Part shown: positions 1 to 4,817 of the stretch, piece after piece
Position numbering within the stretch: the first letter of the stretch is position 1
Layout of the letters: every line of letters starts with the position of its first letter
IMG/VR virus record: IMGVR_UViG_3300021139_000179
Location: 1 to 21,422 of that record
Direction: 5' to 3' (one strand)
DNA length: 21,422 nucleotides
From: a virus
Translations under genes and position numbers: made by a program
The notes under the pieces: generated by a model
The model's input: only the letters and a program-made list of their open reading frames with translations
Databases searched by the model: none
What the model was told of the DNA's origin: nothing

Positions 1-252
1 TGCGCCCGTGAGGTTTGCGACCCTGAGGTCTGCGTTCCTGAGATTTGCGTTCTTGAGGTCTGCGTTCCTGAGGTCTGCGCCCGTGAGGTTTGCGCCACCG
101 AGGTCTGCGTCAACGAGGTATGCGCCCGTGAGGTTTGCGTCCGTGAGGTATGCGTTCCTGAGTTCTGCGTTCCATAGGTCTGCGTCAACGAGGTATGCGC
201 CCGTAAGGTCTACGTTCCTGAGGTATGCGTTCCTGAGGTATGCGTTCCTGAG
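1..252 (-). repeat. 15-nt tandem coding repeat (pentapeptide units)
   Basis: The stretch is a perfect-phase array of 15-nt units with no indels, encoding residues 101-184 of the pentapeptide protein. Many units differ by only one to three bases; the core CTCAGGAACGCA recurs at least six times. A longer block, GGGCGCATACCTCGTTGACG, occurs twice. The array runs off the left edge. Confidence 0.9.
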
Positions 253-552
253 GCTCACCACTTCGCCAACGAGAACTCGCTTGGCTCGCAACTTGTCGCC
301 AGTGTCCACGATAAGTTCACCGTCCGGCACTGTCACCGTGACCACAGTTCCACCCTTAGCCCACCTCAACGCACCGGCAAGGGTTGAGCAGAAGTTGATA
401 CCTGCACCGCAGTCCTTGTCGGGGTCAAGGTTTAGGTCATCGGCTTCGATAATCGTTCCCGGCGTGTAGGTAAGTTTGTTGGTTTGTGTTGGTGATTTCA
501 GGTTTTTTGTGACACCCTTGTAGTAGGGCTTGTTTCTGATAATGTTGTTCAT
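1..552 (-). CDS. Pentapeptide-repeat protein (3' end beyond left edge)
   Basis: The minus-strand frame is open from ATG 552 to the window edge (184 codons, no stop), so the C-terminus is missing. Residues 1-100 form a non-repeat domain containing DKDCGAGINFC near residues 45-55. From residue 101 there are 17 consecutive A(D/N/Y)LXX pentapeptides such as ADLRN, AYLVD and ANLTG. Such repeats fold into a right-handed beta-helix that can mimic DNA; Qnr and MfpA are gyrase-protecting members, but membership alone does not give a function. A GGAGGG ribosome site lies 6 nt before the ATG, and the start overlaps the stop of the preceding 47-aa gene (ATGA). It is the last gene visible in the accessory operon. 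Family call is firm; role is unknown. Confidence 0.88.
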   Translation of the reverse strand, partial: MNNIIRNKPYYKGVTKNLKSPTQTNKLTYTPGTIIEADDLNLDPDKDCGAGINFCSTLAGALRWAKGGTVVTVTVPDGELIVDTGDKLRAKRVLVGEVVSLRNAYLRNAYLRNVDLTGAYLVDADLWNAELRNAYLTDANLTGAYLVDADLGGANLTGADLRNADLKNANLRNADLRVANLTGA

Positions 553-692
553 AGTTTCCCTCCAAATAACATGCGAACATGACGTTCAGCCGTACGGTCG
601 AAGTGGTCCATTTGTCGTGCTTCTACTGGACCATTTAGCACTTTTGCTTTACGCATAAAGATACGCTTCAAAACATTACGGACGCGCTTCAT
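549..692 (-). CDS. 47-aa basic peptide, unknown function
   Basis: A very basic N-terminus (MKRVRNVLKRIFMRKAK) is followed by a His/Arg-rich tail (DRTAERHVRMLFGGKL). The ATG at 692 overlaps the stop of the upstream 23-aa membrane peptide by 4 nt (ATGA), and its own stop overlaps the pentapeptide gene start the same way. These couplings are the main evidence for the reading. A longer frame from TTG 779 exists but lacks a ribosome site and would overwrite two upstream microproteins, so I prefer the short form. I do not recognise the protein; an amphipathic, nucleic-acid- or membrane-binding role is only a guess from charge. Confidence 0.6.
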   Translation of the reverse strand: MKRVRNVLKRIFMRKAKVLNGPVEARQMDHFDRTAERHVRMLFGGKL

Positions 693-760
693 CGCCGCCA
701 CGCTACCGCTACAAGTAACCAAATGACGCAAAGCGTTAGAATAAGTTGAGAAGTAGTCAT
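689..760 (-). CDS. 23-aa single-helix membrane microprotein (second of pair)
   Basis: The peptide begins MTTSQLILTLCVIW, continues with LLVAVAW and ends in two arginines: one hydrophobic helix of about 17 residues with a positive C-terminus. Both ends are coupled by 4-nt ATGA overlaps, to the upstream 23-aa peptide and the downstream 47-aa peptide. No Shine-Dalgarno is evident, so translation probably depends on reinitiation. No family is recognisable at this length. A small holin-like or membrane-protein-modulating peptide is possible but unproven. Confidence 0.5.
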   Translation of the reverse strand: MTTSQLILTLCVIWLLVAVAWRR

Positions 761-828
761 CGCAGATACCAAACAACAACTGCTGTTGTGACTACCACAC
801 CATCAAGCAGGCCAGCGAAGTAAAACAT
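757..828 (-). CDS. 23-aa single-helix membrane microprotein (first of pair)
   Basis: It starts MFYFAGLLDGVVV and ends AVVVWYLR, giving a hydrophobic segment of about 18 residues with one internal Asp and an Arg at the C-terminus. The ATG is 4 nt after the stop of the 79-aa gene and the stop overlaps the next peptide's start (ATGA). No strong ribosome site is visible. Two consecutive peptides of identical length, both single helices ending in basic residues, argue that these are genes and not chance frames, but expression is unshown. Confidence 0.48.
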   Translation of the reverse strand: MFYFAGLLDGVVVTTAVVVWYLR

Positions 829-832
829 GGCG

Positions 833-1072
833 CTAGACATTGCTGCTTGGCTTCCAGTAGCGAGACTGGTATTCGGTCAACAGCCAGTCTTGTGCCGGAG
901 GTTGAGCCAAATGCTTTTCCAGCAGGTCAAGCACCCTGTTAACGTCGCAGGACACGTCATCAAACGTGTTGCAAGCATCACAAAAAGCGTATTGGTCGTT
1001 GCCATCAAGGGATGGCTCAATAGTGATTTCGTGCTTTTCTCGCATTTCTGCAATAAATTCTTTAACGTCCAT
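833..1072 (-). CDS. 79-aa hypothetical protein
   Basis: Starts MDVKEFIAEMREKHEI at ATG 1072, chosen because GGAGGAAAATA immediately precedes it; an upstream in-frame ATG at 1102 has no such site. The central part has FCDACNTFDDVSCD, a CxxC plus a third Cys that could bind metal, followed by a helix (VNRVLDLLEKHLAQ). Predicted soluble and acidic at the N-terminus. Not recognised. It lies in the run of small genes between the 71-aa Cys-rich gene and the tiny membrane peptides, all on the same strand with short gaps. Confidence 0.75.
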   Translation of the reverse strand: MDVKEFIAEMREKHEITIEPSLDGNDQYAFCDACNTFDDVSCDVNRVLDLLEKHLAQPPAQDWLLTEYQSRYWKPSSNV

Positions 1073-1132
1073 TATTTTCCTCCGTAGGTGTAAACAACGC
1101 AAATGCTGGCGATGTAGTGAACAAACACTGAC

Positions 1133-1348
1133 TTAGGCAATGTTCTCCCAAGCGTGTTCAGCGGCCCACTCACGAGCCTCAATAATGTCTCCGGGGTCAG
1201 GCCCCAAGTCACCGTGAAGGCTGCACTCGCACTCGTCAGCGTCGCAGTCCTCGTGGTAGCCCTCGTTGCACTCGCACTCCACGCCACACTCGTCGGTGCA
1301 GGGAATGGAGTAGCACTCGGGGCAGATGTTGTCGGGGTGGTATCTCAT
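1133..1348 (-). CDS. 71-aa acidic, cysteine-rich metal-binding-like protein
   Basis: Nine cysteines fall between residues 9 and 42 (C9, C12, C17, C21, C25, C27, C35, C40, C42) with His at 4, 32 and 45, set among many Asp and Glu. A short helical tail (EAREWAAEHAWENIA) follows. The pattern suggests one or two small zinc sites, or a metallothionein-like chelator, rather than a recognised finger family. ATG 1348 overlaps the stop of the upstream gene (ATGA) and is preceded by GGAGAG. Function is unknown; metal binding is inference from composition. Confidence 0.75.
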   Translation of the reverse strand: MRYHPDNICPECYSIPCTDECGVECECNEGYHEDCDADECECSLHGDLGPDPGDIIEAREWAAEHAWENIA

Positions 1349-1635
1349 AGTTTCTCTCCACATTTTGGGCAATAAGTAAATTTAATTAACCTACCAACTT
1401 GTAATTCAACAAGTGATTCAACATCGTAAGTGTGAGTCAAGTGGTCACACTTGGAGAAAGTTGTTTCTTCAAGCGCAAGTTCCTCCATTTCGTCCTCGTT
1501 GTAGGAGCCAAAGCCACCATCAAAATACTCAACGCAATAAGAAAAGAAGATTTCGTAAACAGTGGCAAAAGACACCCCTGCTTGCACTTTATCCCCAATT
1601 TTAAATTTGGGCACGCCGCCCTGTGCATAATCCAT
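1345..1635 (-). CDS. 96-aa small protein with beta-barrel-like N-terminus and C-terminal zinc ribbon half
   Basis: The N-terminus FKIGDKVQAG...ATVYEI and YFDGGFGSYNEDEMEEL has the look of a small SH3-like barrel of the kind common in phage accessory proteins. The C-terminus ends TYCPKCGEKL, a CPxCG zinc knuckle, with another Cys-His near residue 63 (KCDHLTHTY). A strong AGAAGGAAGG ribosome site precedes ATG 1635. It overlaps the 71-aa Cys-rich gene downstream by 4 nt. Not assignable to a function. Confidence 0.82.
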   Translation of the reverse strand: MDYAQGGVPKFKIGDKVQAGVSFATVYEIFFSYCVEYFDGGFGSYNEDEMEELALEETTFSKCDHLTHTYDVESLVELQVGRLIKFTYCPKCGEKL

Positions 1636-1637
1636 GA

Positions 1638-1712
1638 TTACCTTCCTTCTCGGTCTGCAAGACTAACGCAGATAATGATGGCAATAAAACAAGCGGAAAG
1701 AATTAACGGCAT
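1638..1712 (-). CDS. 24-aa single-helix membrane microprotein
   Basis: The peptide starts MPLILSACFIAIIICVSL and ends in ADREGR: one hydrophobic helix with a charged tail. ATG 1712 lies inside the 3' end of the 69-aa gene (10-nt overlap) and the stop sits 2 nt before the next ATG; its last codons carry that gene's ribosome site. The LSAC string resembles a lipobox, but no basic n-region precedes it, so a lipoprotein is unlikely. It is the third microprotein of this type in the operon. Support is positional and compositional only. Confidence 0.4.
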   Translation of the reverse strand: MPLILSACFIAIIICVSLADREGR

Positions 1713-1912
1713 TCTGTTTTCACCTGAATTGTTGCAACTGGTGACTGCTCCCCTGCTGCTGGCTTGTAACCGTGACCAAAGCACAGTTCGTAGGGCATGA
1801 GGTTGTTGTGCCTCAACTGACCAAACAAGTTGTGACCGATTGGCTGACCACAATTGGCACAATCGCCAACCATTTCCAGAACCGTCCATCCGTACTTCTC
1901 ACTGTAAGGCAT
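1703..1912 (-). CDS. 69-aa zinc-knuckle protein
   Basis: Starts MPYSEKYGWTVLEMVGD at ATG 1912, with GAGGA just upstream; a longer frame reaches 1954 but would take in the probable promoter. It contains CANCGQPIGHN (C18, C21) and LCFGHG (C44, H47), a plausible four-ligand zinc site. It is the first gene after a consensus-like promoter at 1945-1974. Its stop overlaps the start of the 24-aa membrane peptide. Function is unknown. Confidence 0.75.
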   Translation of the reverse strand: MPYSEKYGWTVLEMVGDCANCGQPIGHNLFGQLRHNNLMPYELCFGHGYKPAAGEQSPVATIQVKTECR

Positions 1913-1944
1913 CTGTCCTCTTCTCTTTCGGTTGCCTAGTGACA

Positions 1945-1974
1945 ACGGTACCACAGTTGTTGTAGTTGTGTCAA
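1945..1974 (-). promoter_or_regulatory. Minus-strand promoter, TTGACA-N18-TACCGT
   Basis: On the minus strand TTGACA (1969-1974) is followed by 18 nt and TACCGT (1945-1950), with TGG directly before the hexamer as an extended -10. Transcription would start near 1938, about 26 nt before the 69-aa gene. The -35 begins within 2 nt of the stop of the 55-aa gene. Confidence 0.65.
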
Positions 1975-1975
1975 C

Positions 1976-2143
1976 TTAGAATTTGAAATTAGTTGGGGTG
2001 TCGGGATGCCCAAGGATTTCAGGCTCCATCGCCGTACAGCGACAGTTCTCAACGGTGCAACGCCCCCAGCCATCTTGCTCGTGGCTCTCAAGGCCATGAA
2101 AGCAGGTGCAGCGTTCGTGGTCGGATGGAATAAGTGTAGCCAT
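1976..2143 (-). CDS. 55-aa cysteine-rich protein
   Basis: Starts MATLIPSDHERCTCFHG at ATG 2143 with AAGGA six nt upstream. Cysteines at 12, 14, 29, 34 and 36 plus H16 and H21 could hold one zinc ion (RCTCFHG ... GRCTVENCRC). A different frame over the same DNA is longer but gives a low-complexity Arg/Thr/Leu product without a ribosome site. It opens the small-gene run downstream of the structured 2144-2395 gap. No function is recognised. Confidence 0.72.
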   Translation of the reverse strand: MATLIPSDHERCTCFHGLESHEQDGWGRCTVENCRCTAMEPEILGHPDTPTNFKF

Positions 2144-2239
2144 AGTGTTCCTTTCAATTAGGGCCGGTTGGCTTGCGGGCCTCGCTAAAGCATTCCGGGG
2201 ACCGGCAACTCCCCTATCTTGTATCGTGTGCCTAGGCTG

Positions 2240-2248
2240 ACTATAGCA
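2240..2248 (-). promoter_or_regulatory. Extended -10 promoter TGC-TATAGT
   Basis: The minus strand reads TTGCTATAGT; a TTGACT lies 20 nt upstream of the hexamer, longer than ideal. A start near 2233 would give a roughly 90-nt leader to the 55-aa gene. Confidence 0.5.
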
Positions 2249-2339
2249 AGCAAGTCATCAACCCTAGTCAAGTAGCCATACAGGGGACCACCCTATATCG
2301 GCAGGCTGGTTAGGCCATTGTCCTTGGATTTCGGCTACC

Positions 2340-2389
2340 CCCGCCGAAGCGGGACGCTTGGGGCTTAAAGCGGTTTAAAGTCGCCCCAA
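2340..2389 (-). other. Two consecutive RNA hairpins after the C5 methyltransferase
   Basis: Hairpin one pairs TTGGGGC with GCCCCAA (2358-2364 and 2383-2389) around an 18-nt loop. Hairpin two pairs CCCGC with GCGGG around a TTCG tetraloop on the minus strand (2340-2353). They begin 6 nt after the methyltransferase stop. No T-run follows, so this is not a standard intrinsic terminator. It could stabilise the 3' end, mark a processing site or help factor-dependent termination. Confidence 0.5.
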
Positions 2390-2395
2390 CGACTG

Positions 2396-3079
2396 TTACA
2401 ACAAAGAGATTTGTCCATCAAGTTCCTGTTCCCACTTTACACCATTAAGTTGACAACCAATCCAATTTGTGTACAAAGGAGGAATGGCTAATATTAGCCT
2501 ATACCAAGGCATCCAGTCAATTCCCATAGCCTCTTGCCCTTCTTCAAGTGTTCGTGCTGTTCTGCCGCCCGAAGGTATGTCATCCTTCTTGCGACCGTAA
2601 ACCCCCACCGGACGCCCCTGCTCTTTGTGTCGGCAAGGCGGTGGTGCGCCCCATTCGACGTTAGATTCAAACAACCTGTGCCGCCGCACCTTTAGCCCAA
2701 ACATAGAACCGCAAAGAACCACAGGGTTGATAAGGGGAGCGCCGGGTACGTTTTCTATGACGTAATCTTTTCCAGAGGCAATAAGCAGTTCTCTGGTTGG
2801 TTCAACCAAATCAATTTCTGATTTCTTTTTGCCTTGTGCTTTTGCCAAGTTTCCGGTGACGGAGTATGCCTGACATGGCGGACTGGCATGAATAACGTCG
2901 AACTCAAAACCATGCTTAATCAAATACTCTAACGCATCGCCCTTATGAAACTCAAAAGGGTAATTAACTTGATTCTCAATGTCAACCCCGACCACTTCAA
3001 AACCGGCGTTGTGGTATCCCATTGCTGAACCACCTGCGCCACAGAACAAATTAAGAAGTTTGGGTTTGTTTCCTGACAT
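2396..3079 (-). CDS. DNA (cytosine-5)-methyltransferase, short phage form
   Basis: Transfers a methyl group from S-adenosylmethionine to C5 of cytosine in DNA. Motif I is LFCGAGG (residues 11-17), motif IV SPPCQ (66-70, catalytic C69), motif VI IENV (108-111), motif VIII RRHRLFE (132-138) and motif X-like AIPPLYTNWIG (198-208). At 227 aa it is shorter than typical C5 enzymes, with a target-recognition region of only about 60 residues. ATG 3079 directly abuts the WhiB-1 stop (GTATTAAATG) with GGAAGAACG as ribosome site. No restriction endonuclease is seen beside it, so it is probably an orphan enzyme that modifies phage DNA. Specificity cannot be read from sequence. Confidence 0.93.
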   Translation of the reverse strand: MSGNKPKLLNLFCGAGGSAMGYHNAGFEVVGVDIENQVNYPFEFHKGDALEYLIKHGFEFDVIHASPPCQAYSVTGNLAKAQGKKKSEIDLVEPTRELLIASGKDYVIENVPGAPLINPVVLCGSMFGLKVRRHRLFESNVEWGAPPPCRHKEQGRPVGVYGRKKDDIPSGGRTARTLEEGQEAMGIDWMPWYRLILAIPPLYTNWIGCQLNGVKWEQELDGQISLL

Positions 3080-3388
3080 TTAATACGTTCTTCCGCCCTT
3101 AATCCATTGACCGGTTTCGGGCATGTAATAAGAAGGTTGTGGCAATTGAAGCGACTTTCGCATTTTCATTCGCTGCTTCTCGGACGTGCCGCCCCAAATG
3201 CCAAACTTAATGTAAGAGCACAAAGCGTAGTCAAGGCATTCCTGCTTTACTTCACAGGTAGAGCAAAATTCCTTGGCTGCGACCGTCTTGTGAAACTCAT
3301 GCGATTCTGGAAAAAAGAAATCTACCGACTGCGGCTCCAACTTGCATCTTGCTCGCTCGGTCCAGTTTCCTTCTTGAGTGCTTTGCAT
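3080..3388 (-). CDS. WhiB-like transcription factor 1
   Basis: The WhiB family binds a [4Fe-4S] cluster through four cysteines and usually acts by contacting region 4 of the host primary sigma factor. Here the cysteines are C15, C42, C45 and C51 (C-x26-C-x2-C-x5-C), followed by the family turn GIWGGTSE (63-70) and a basic stretch (KQRMKMRKS). The 102-aa length is normal. Ribosome site GGAGGGG precedes ATG 3388 and an extended -10 lies at 3428-3436. It is co-transcribed with the C5 methyltransferase. Mycobacteriophage TM4 encodes a WhiB that interferes with host WhiB2, a precedent for host reprogramming. Confidence 0.93.
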   Translation of the reverse strand: MQSTQEGNWTERARCKLEPQSVDFFFPESHEFHKTVAAKEFCSTCEVKQECLDYALCSYIKFGIWGGTSEKQRMKMRKSLQLPQPSYYMPETGQWIKGGRTY

Positions 3389-3427
3389 TGCTTCCCCTCC
3401 AACATGGGTTTGTTTGTCGTGTTGATA

Positions 3428-3436
3428 ATCCTAGCA
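3428..3436 (-). promoter_or_regulatory. Extended -10 promoter for WhiB-1
   Basis: The minus strand reads TGCTAGGAT with TTTGCA 18 nt upstream of the hexamer. Start of transcription near 3421 gives a 33-nt leader carrying GGAGGGG. Confidence 0.5.
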
Positions 3437-3462
3437 GGTATCTCCGAGCACTGCAAATCGTG

Positions 3463-3471
3463 TGCTACACT
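3463..3471 (+). promoter_or_regulatory. Plus-strand extended -10 TGC-TACACT
   Basis: The same TGN-TACACT motif precedes the ERF gene and the tandem-HNH gene. No good -35 is seen, but a CCGAG sits exactly 17 nt before the hexamer, as it also does before the recA hexamer. No protein gene follows on this strand. Confidence 0.5.
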
Positions 3472-3477
3472 GTGGTC

Positions 3478-3597
3478 CTACCCGCATAGCCCAGATGGTC
3501 TGGGCGAACTGCAAACTTGCATCAAACCTGTAGTAAACCCCATCTTGACTCCAACACAAGATATCAAACTGGTGGCCTTCGGGCCACCTTTTTGATT
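3478..3597 (+). ncRNA. Candidate phage small RNA of about 120 nt
   Basis: A plus-strand promoter-like motif (3463-3471) is followed about 120 nt later by a textbook intrinsic terminator (3571-3593), with no open reading frame or ribosome site between. Inside, GCCCAGA and TCTGGGC (3489-3505) form a perfect 7-bp hairpin, and TGCAA/TTGCA forms another short stem. A tRNA-like D-arm is visible, but no anticodon, T or acceptor stem can be built, so it is not a tRNA. Flanking genes are all on the other strand. Prediction only; transcription is not demonstrated. Confidence 0.45.
3571..3593 (+). terminator. Intrinsic terminator, plus strand
   Basis: GGTGGCC-TTCG-GGCCACC is a 7-bp GC-rich stem with a UUCG tetraloop, followed by TTTTT. 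The minus strand has no T-run after the stem, so it acts on plus-strand transcripts only. Confidence 0.85.
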
Positions 3598-3603
3598 TGC
3601 GGA

Positions 3604-3810
3604 CTACAGTTTTCCTTTTTGCTCAGGGTTCTTCAACAGGAAGATTTCCACCTCGCTGGCAATCAACTCTTCTCTTGTCTGAACAACCTCTGCCCAAAGA
3701 CGAATGGCATCGCAGGGCCAAACGCTGTAGCAATAAACGCAACTTGCTTCAAACCGTGTTTTCGTTGGAAAATGGCGAGCCTCAATTGCTTCTATTTCGT
3801 TCTGGTTCAT
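3604..3810 (-). CDS. 68-aa hypothetical protein
   Basis: MNQNEIEAIEARHFPTKTRF begins a small acidic protein with SCVYCYSVWPCDAIRLW (a CxxC plus a third Cys) and a helical C-terminus ending in lysines. The EARH...CxxC...WPCD arrangement resembles small zinc-site phage proteins seen near DNA-modification genes, but I cannot name a family. ATG 3810 overlaps the methyltransferase stop (ATGA), so it is the last gene of that transcription unit. Confidence 0.8.
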   Translation of the reverse strand: MNQNEIEAIEARHFPTKTRFEASCVYCYSVWPCDAIRLWAEVVQTREELIASEVEIFLLKNPEQKGKL

Positions 3811-4421
3811 TTCAATGGTTTTTTAAACACAAACAACGTCGAAAGGTTGCGACGAGCATGAACTTGCCGCCGACCTGAAGGCTGCGGTCTGCCACGACCA
3901 ATGTGTTCCCAACGGTCAATCACCAGAAAACCCAACTTGATAGCGTGGGCCAACGTGAAGTGCGTTCCTAGGAACATTTTGCCGCCAGAAATGTAATCTT
4001 GACATTTAACAAGAACAATGCCACCGGGCTTAACAATGCGATACATTTCTGTTAGCCCATCATTAATGAGCCATTGCAACTCCAATGGAGTTTTAGGTGC
4101 ATTGAGCAGGCCGTAATGGTCGTACATTTCTTTTTGGTTGCTGGTTGCTCTGCCGCCTACCGAAACGTAAGGAGGGTCATATGCAATTGCATCAAACTGC
4201 CCCTCCGCAAACTCGGTGCGCCGAAAATCAAACGAAGGGTCCTCAACGTTTGAGCGCGTCACAAGATTCTGTGGCCTCCATTGTTGCCACCAAACGCCCT
4301 TGCCGTAGGTCGGGTCCAAAATGGTGTCAGTGTCTTTCAGGTAGCCAATCTTGTAGGCATCAAGAATTAAATGCCCGTTTGTTTTCCAGTTGGTTGCAGC
4401 GTAAATAAGTTCTTCGCCCAT
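3807..4421 (-). CDS. DNA N6-adenine/N4-cytosine methyltransferase
   Basis: An amino-methyltransferase that modifies the exocyclic amine of adenine or cytosine in DNA. Motif I is LDPTYGKG (residues 35-42, SAM binding) and motif IV is YDPPY (81-85, catalytic). A later strand-helix region (IVKPGGIVLVKCQDY) and the C-terminal RRNLSTLFVFKK, seen in phage and restriction methylases of this class, complete the fold. At 204 aa it has little room for a separate recognition domain. It overlaps the 65-aa gene upstream by 1 nt (TAATG). No partner nuclease is visible. Whether A or C is modified cannot be told; DPPY occurs in both classes. Confidence 0.9.
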   Translation of the reverse strand: MGEELIYAATNWKTNGHLILDAYKIGYLKDTDTILDPTYGKGVWWQQWRPQNLVTRSNVEDPSFDFRRTEFAEGQFDAIAYDPPYVSVGGRATSNQKEMYDHYGLLNAPKTPLELQWLINDGLTEMYRIVKPGGIVLVKCQDYISGGKMFLGTHFTLAHAIKLGFLVIDRWEHIGRGRPQPSGRRQVHARRNLSTLFVFKKPLK

Positions 4422-4618
4422 TAATCGCCAAGACCGGAGACAAGGAGAAACTTGCTCATTGCCTGAGTGACCTCTGCCGATGCCTTTGCAACTTTGTCAC
4501 CAAGCACAAGATTGGCAAGCCGCATCAAGTCAATTAGCGCATAGGAAGCGTTAATGCATTCCTTACGCAGGTCTTGAACAATCTGCTCCCACTCTTCGTT
4601 ATCGTTTTGTTGGGTCAT
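4421..4618 (-). CDS. 65-aa helical hypothetical protein
   Basis: MTQQNDNEEWEQIVQDLRK begins an all-helical, acidic small protein (ASYALIDLMRLANLVLGDK). ATG 4618 overlaps the stop of the 48-aa gene (ATGA) and carries TTGGAGGAAATAGA upstream. Not recognised. It sits directly before the amino-methyltransferase with a 1-nt overlap, which suggests co-expression with it. Confidence 0.78.
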   Translation of the reverse strand: MTQQNDNEEWEQIVQDLRKECINASYALIDLMRLANLVLGDKVAKASAEVTQAMSKFLLVSGLGD

Positions 4619-4761
4619 TCTATTTCCTCCAATATTTTGAGAATTTTAACTGCCAGTTTTGGGTCAGTTGCATAACTGCGCACTGCTTGCCAAATTTTGT
4701 CCAAAGCACTTTCCATTACCCAAATTTTACGAATCAAATCTTGGTAATCACTGTCTTCCAT
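4615..4761 (-). CDS. 48-aa helical hypothetical protein
   Basis: The peptide begins MEDSDYQDLIRKIWVMESAL and ends KILKILEEIE, predicted as helices throughout. ATG 4761 is preceded by GGAGTTAAC, and the stop overlaps the next gene by 4 nt. It is the first gene of the leftward operon, starting about 16 nt after a promoter at 4784-4792. Not recognised; the 65-aa neighbour has similar character. Confidence 0.72.
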   Translation of the reverse strand: MEDSDYQDLIRKIWVMESALDKIWQAVRSYATDPKLAVKILKILEEIE

Positions 4762-4772
4762 GTTAACTCCTG

Positions 4773-4781
4773 TGGTATCGT
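4773..4781 (+). promoter_or_regulatory. Extended -10 for the rightward cassette (TGG-TATCGT)
   Basis: TGGTATCGT would start transcription near 4788, about 30 nt before GTG 4818. There is no clear -35. It overlaps the transcribed start of the leftward promoter. Confidence 0.4.
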
Positions 4782-4783
4782 CC

Positions 4784-4792
4784 ATAATAACA
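4784..4792 (-). promoter_or_regulatory. Extended -10 for the leftward operon (TGT-TATTAT)
   Basis: The minus strand reads TGTTATTAT; start near 4777 gives a 16-nt leader with GGAGTTAAC before ATG 4761. It interlocks with the rightward -10, only 2 bp away. Confidence 0.5.
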
Positions 4793-4817
4793 CTTTACAC
4801 CACTAGGAAAGGGAACT

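Larger units (their letters stand above)
2144..2395. other. Structured 252-nt intergenic region
   Basis: No convincing gene is seen on either strand. It holds an extended -10 promoter (2240-2248) and two hairpins just beyond the methyltransferase 3' end. It also has a long-range GCCGGT/ACCGGC complementarity close to the 55-aa gene, in what would be that gene's 90-nt leader. This is one of the two longest gaps in the window; the other is 7995-8213. Confidence 0.6.
3389..3603. other. Intergenic region with opposing promoters and a plus-strand terminator
   Basis: No protein gene is convincing in these 215 nt. The minus strand carries the WhiB-1 promoter. The plus strand carries an extended -10, hairpins and an intrinsic terminator, described separately as a candidate small RNA. 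Confidence 0.6.

Noticed and set aside
8-469. Plus-strand frame rich in RFA/RSA repeats
   Set aside because: It is the mirror image of the minus-strand pentapeptide array; the minus strand has a start with ribosome site and recognisable ADLXX repeats.
549-779. 76-codon minus frame from TTG
   Set aside because: No ribosome site at the TTG; it would overwrite two coupled microprotein frames, and the internal ATG at 692 sits in an ATGA overlap.
1072-1128. 18-codon GTG frame with a hydrophobic centre, ending in TAATG
   Set aside because: Too short and without a ribosome site for a feature call; kept only as a remark in the microprotein finding.
1936-2157. 73-codon minus frame
   Set aside because: Low-complexity product and no ribosome site; the 55-aa frame over the same DNA has AAGGA and patterned Cys residues.
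3480-3560. tRNA-like D-arm (TAGCCCAGATGGTCTGGGCG)
   Set aside because: No matching anticodon, T or acceptor stems can be paired.
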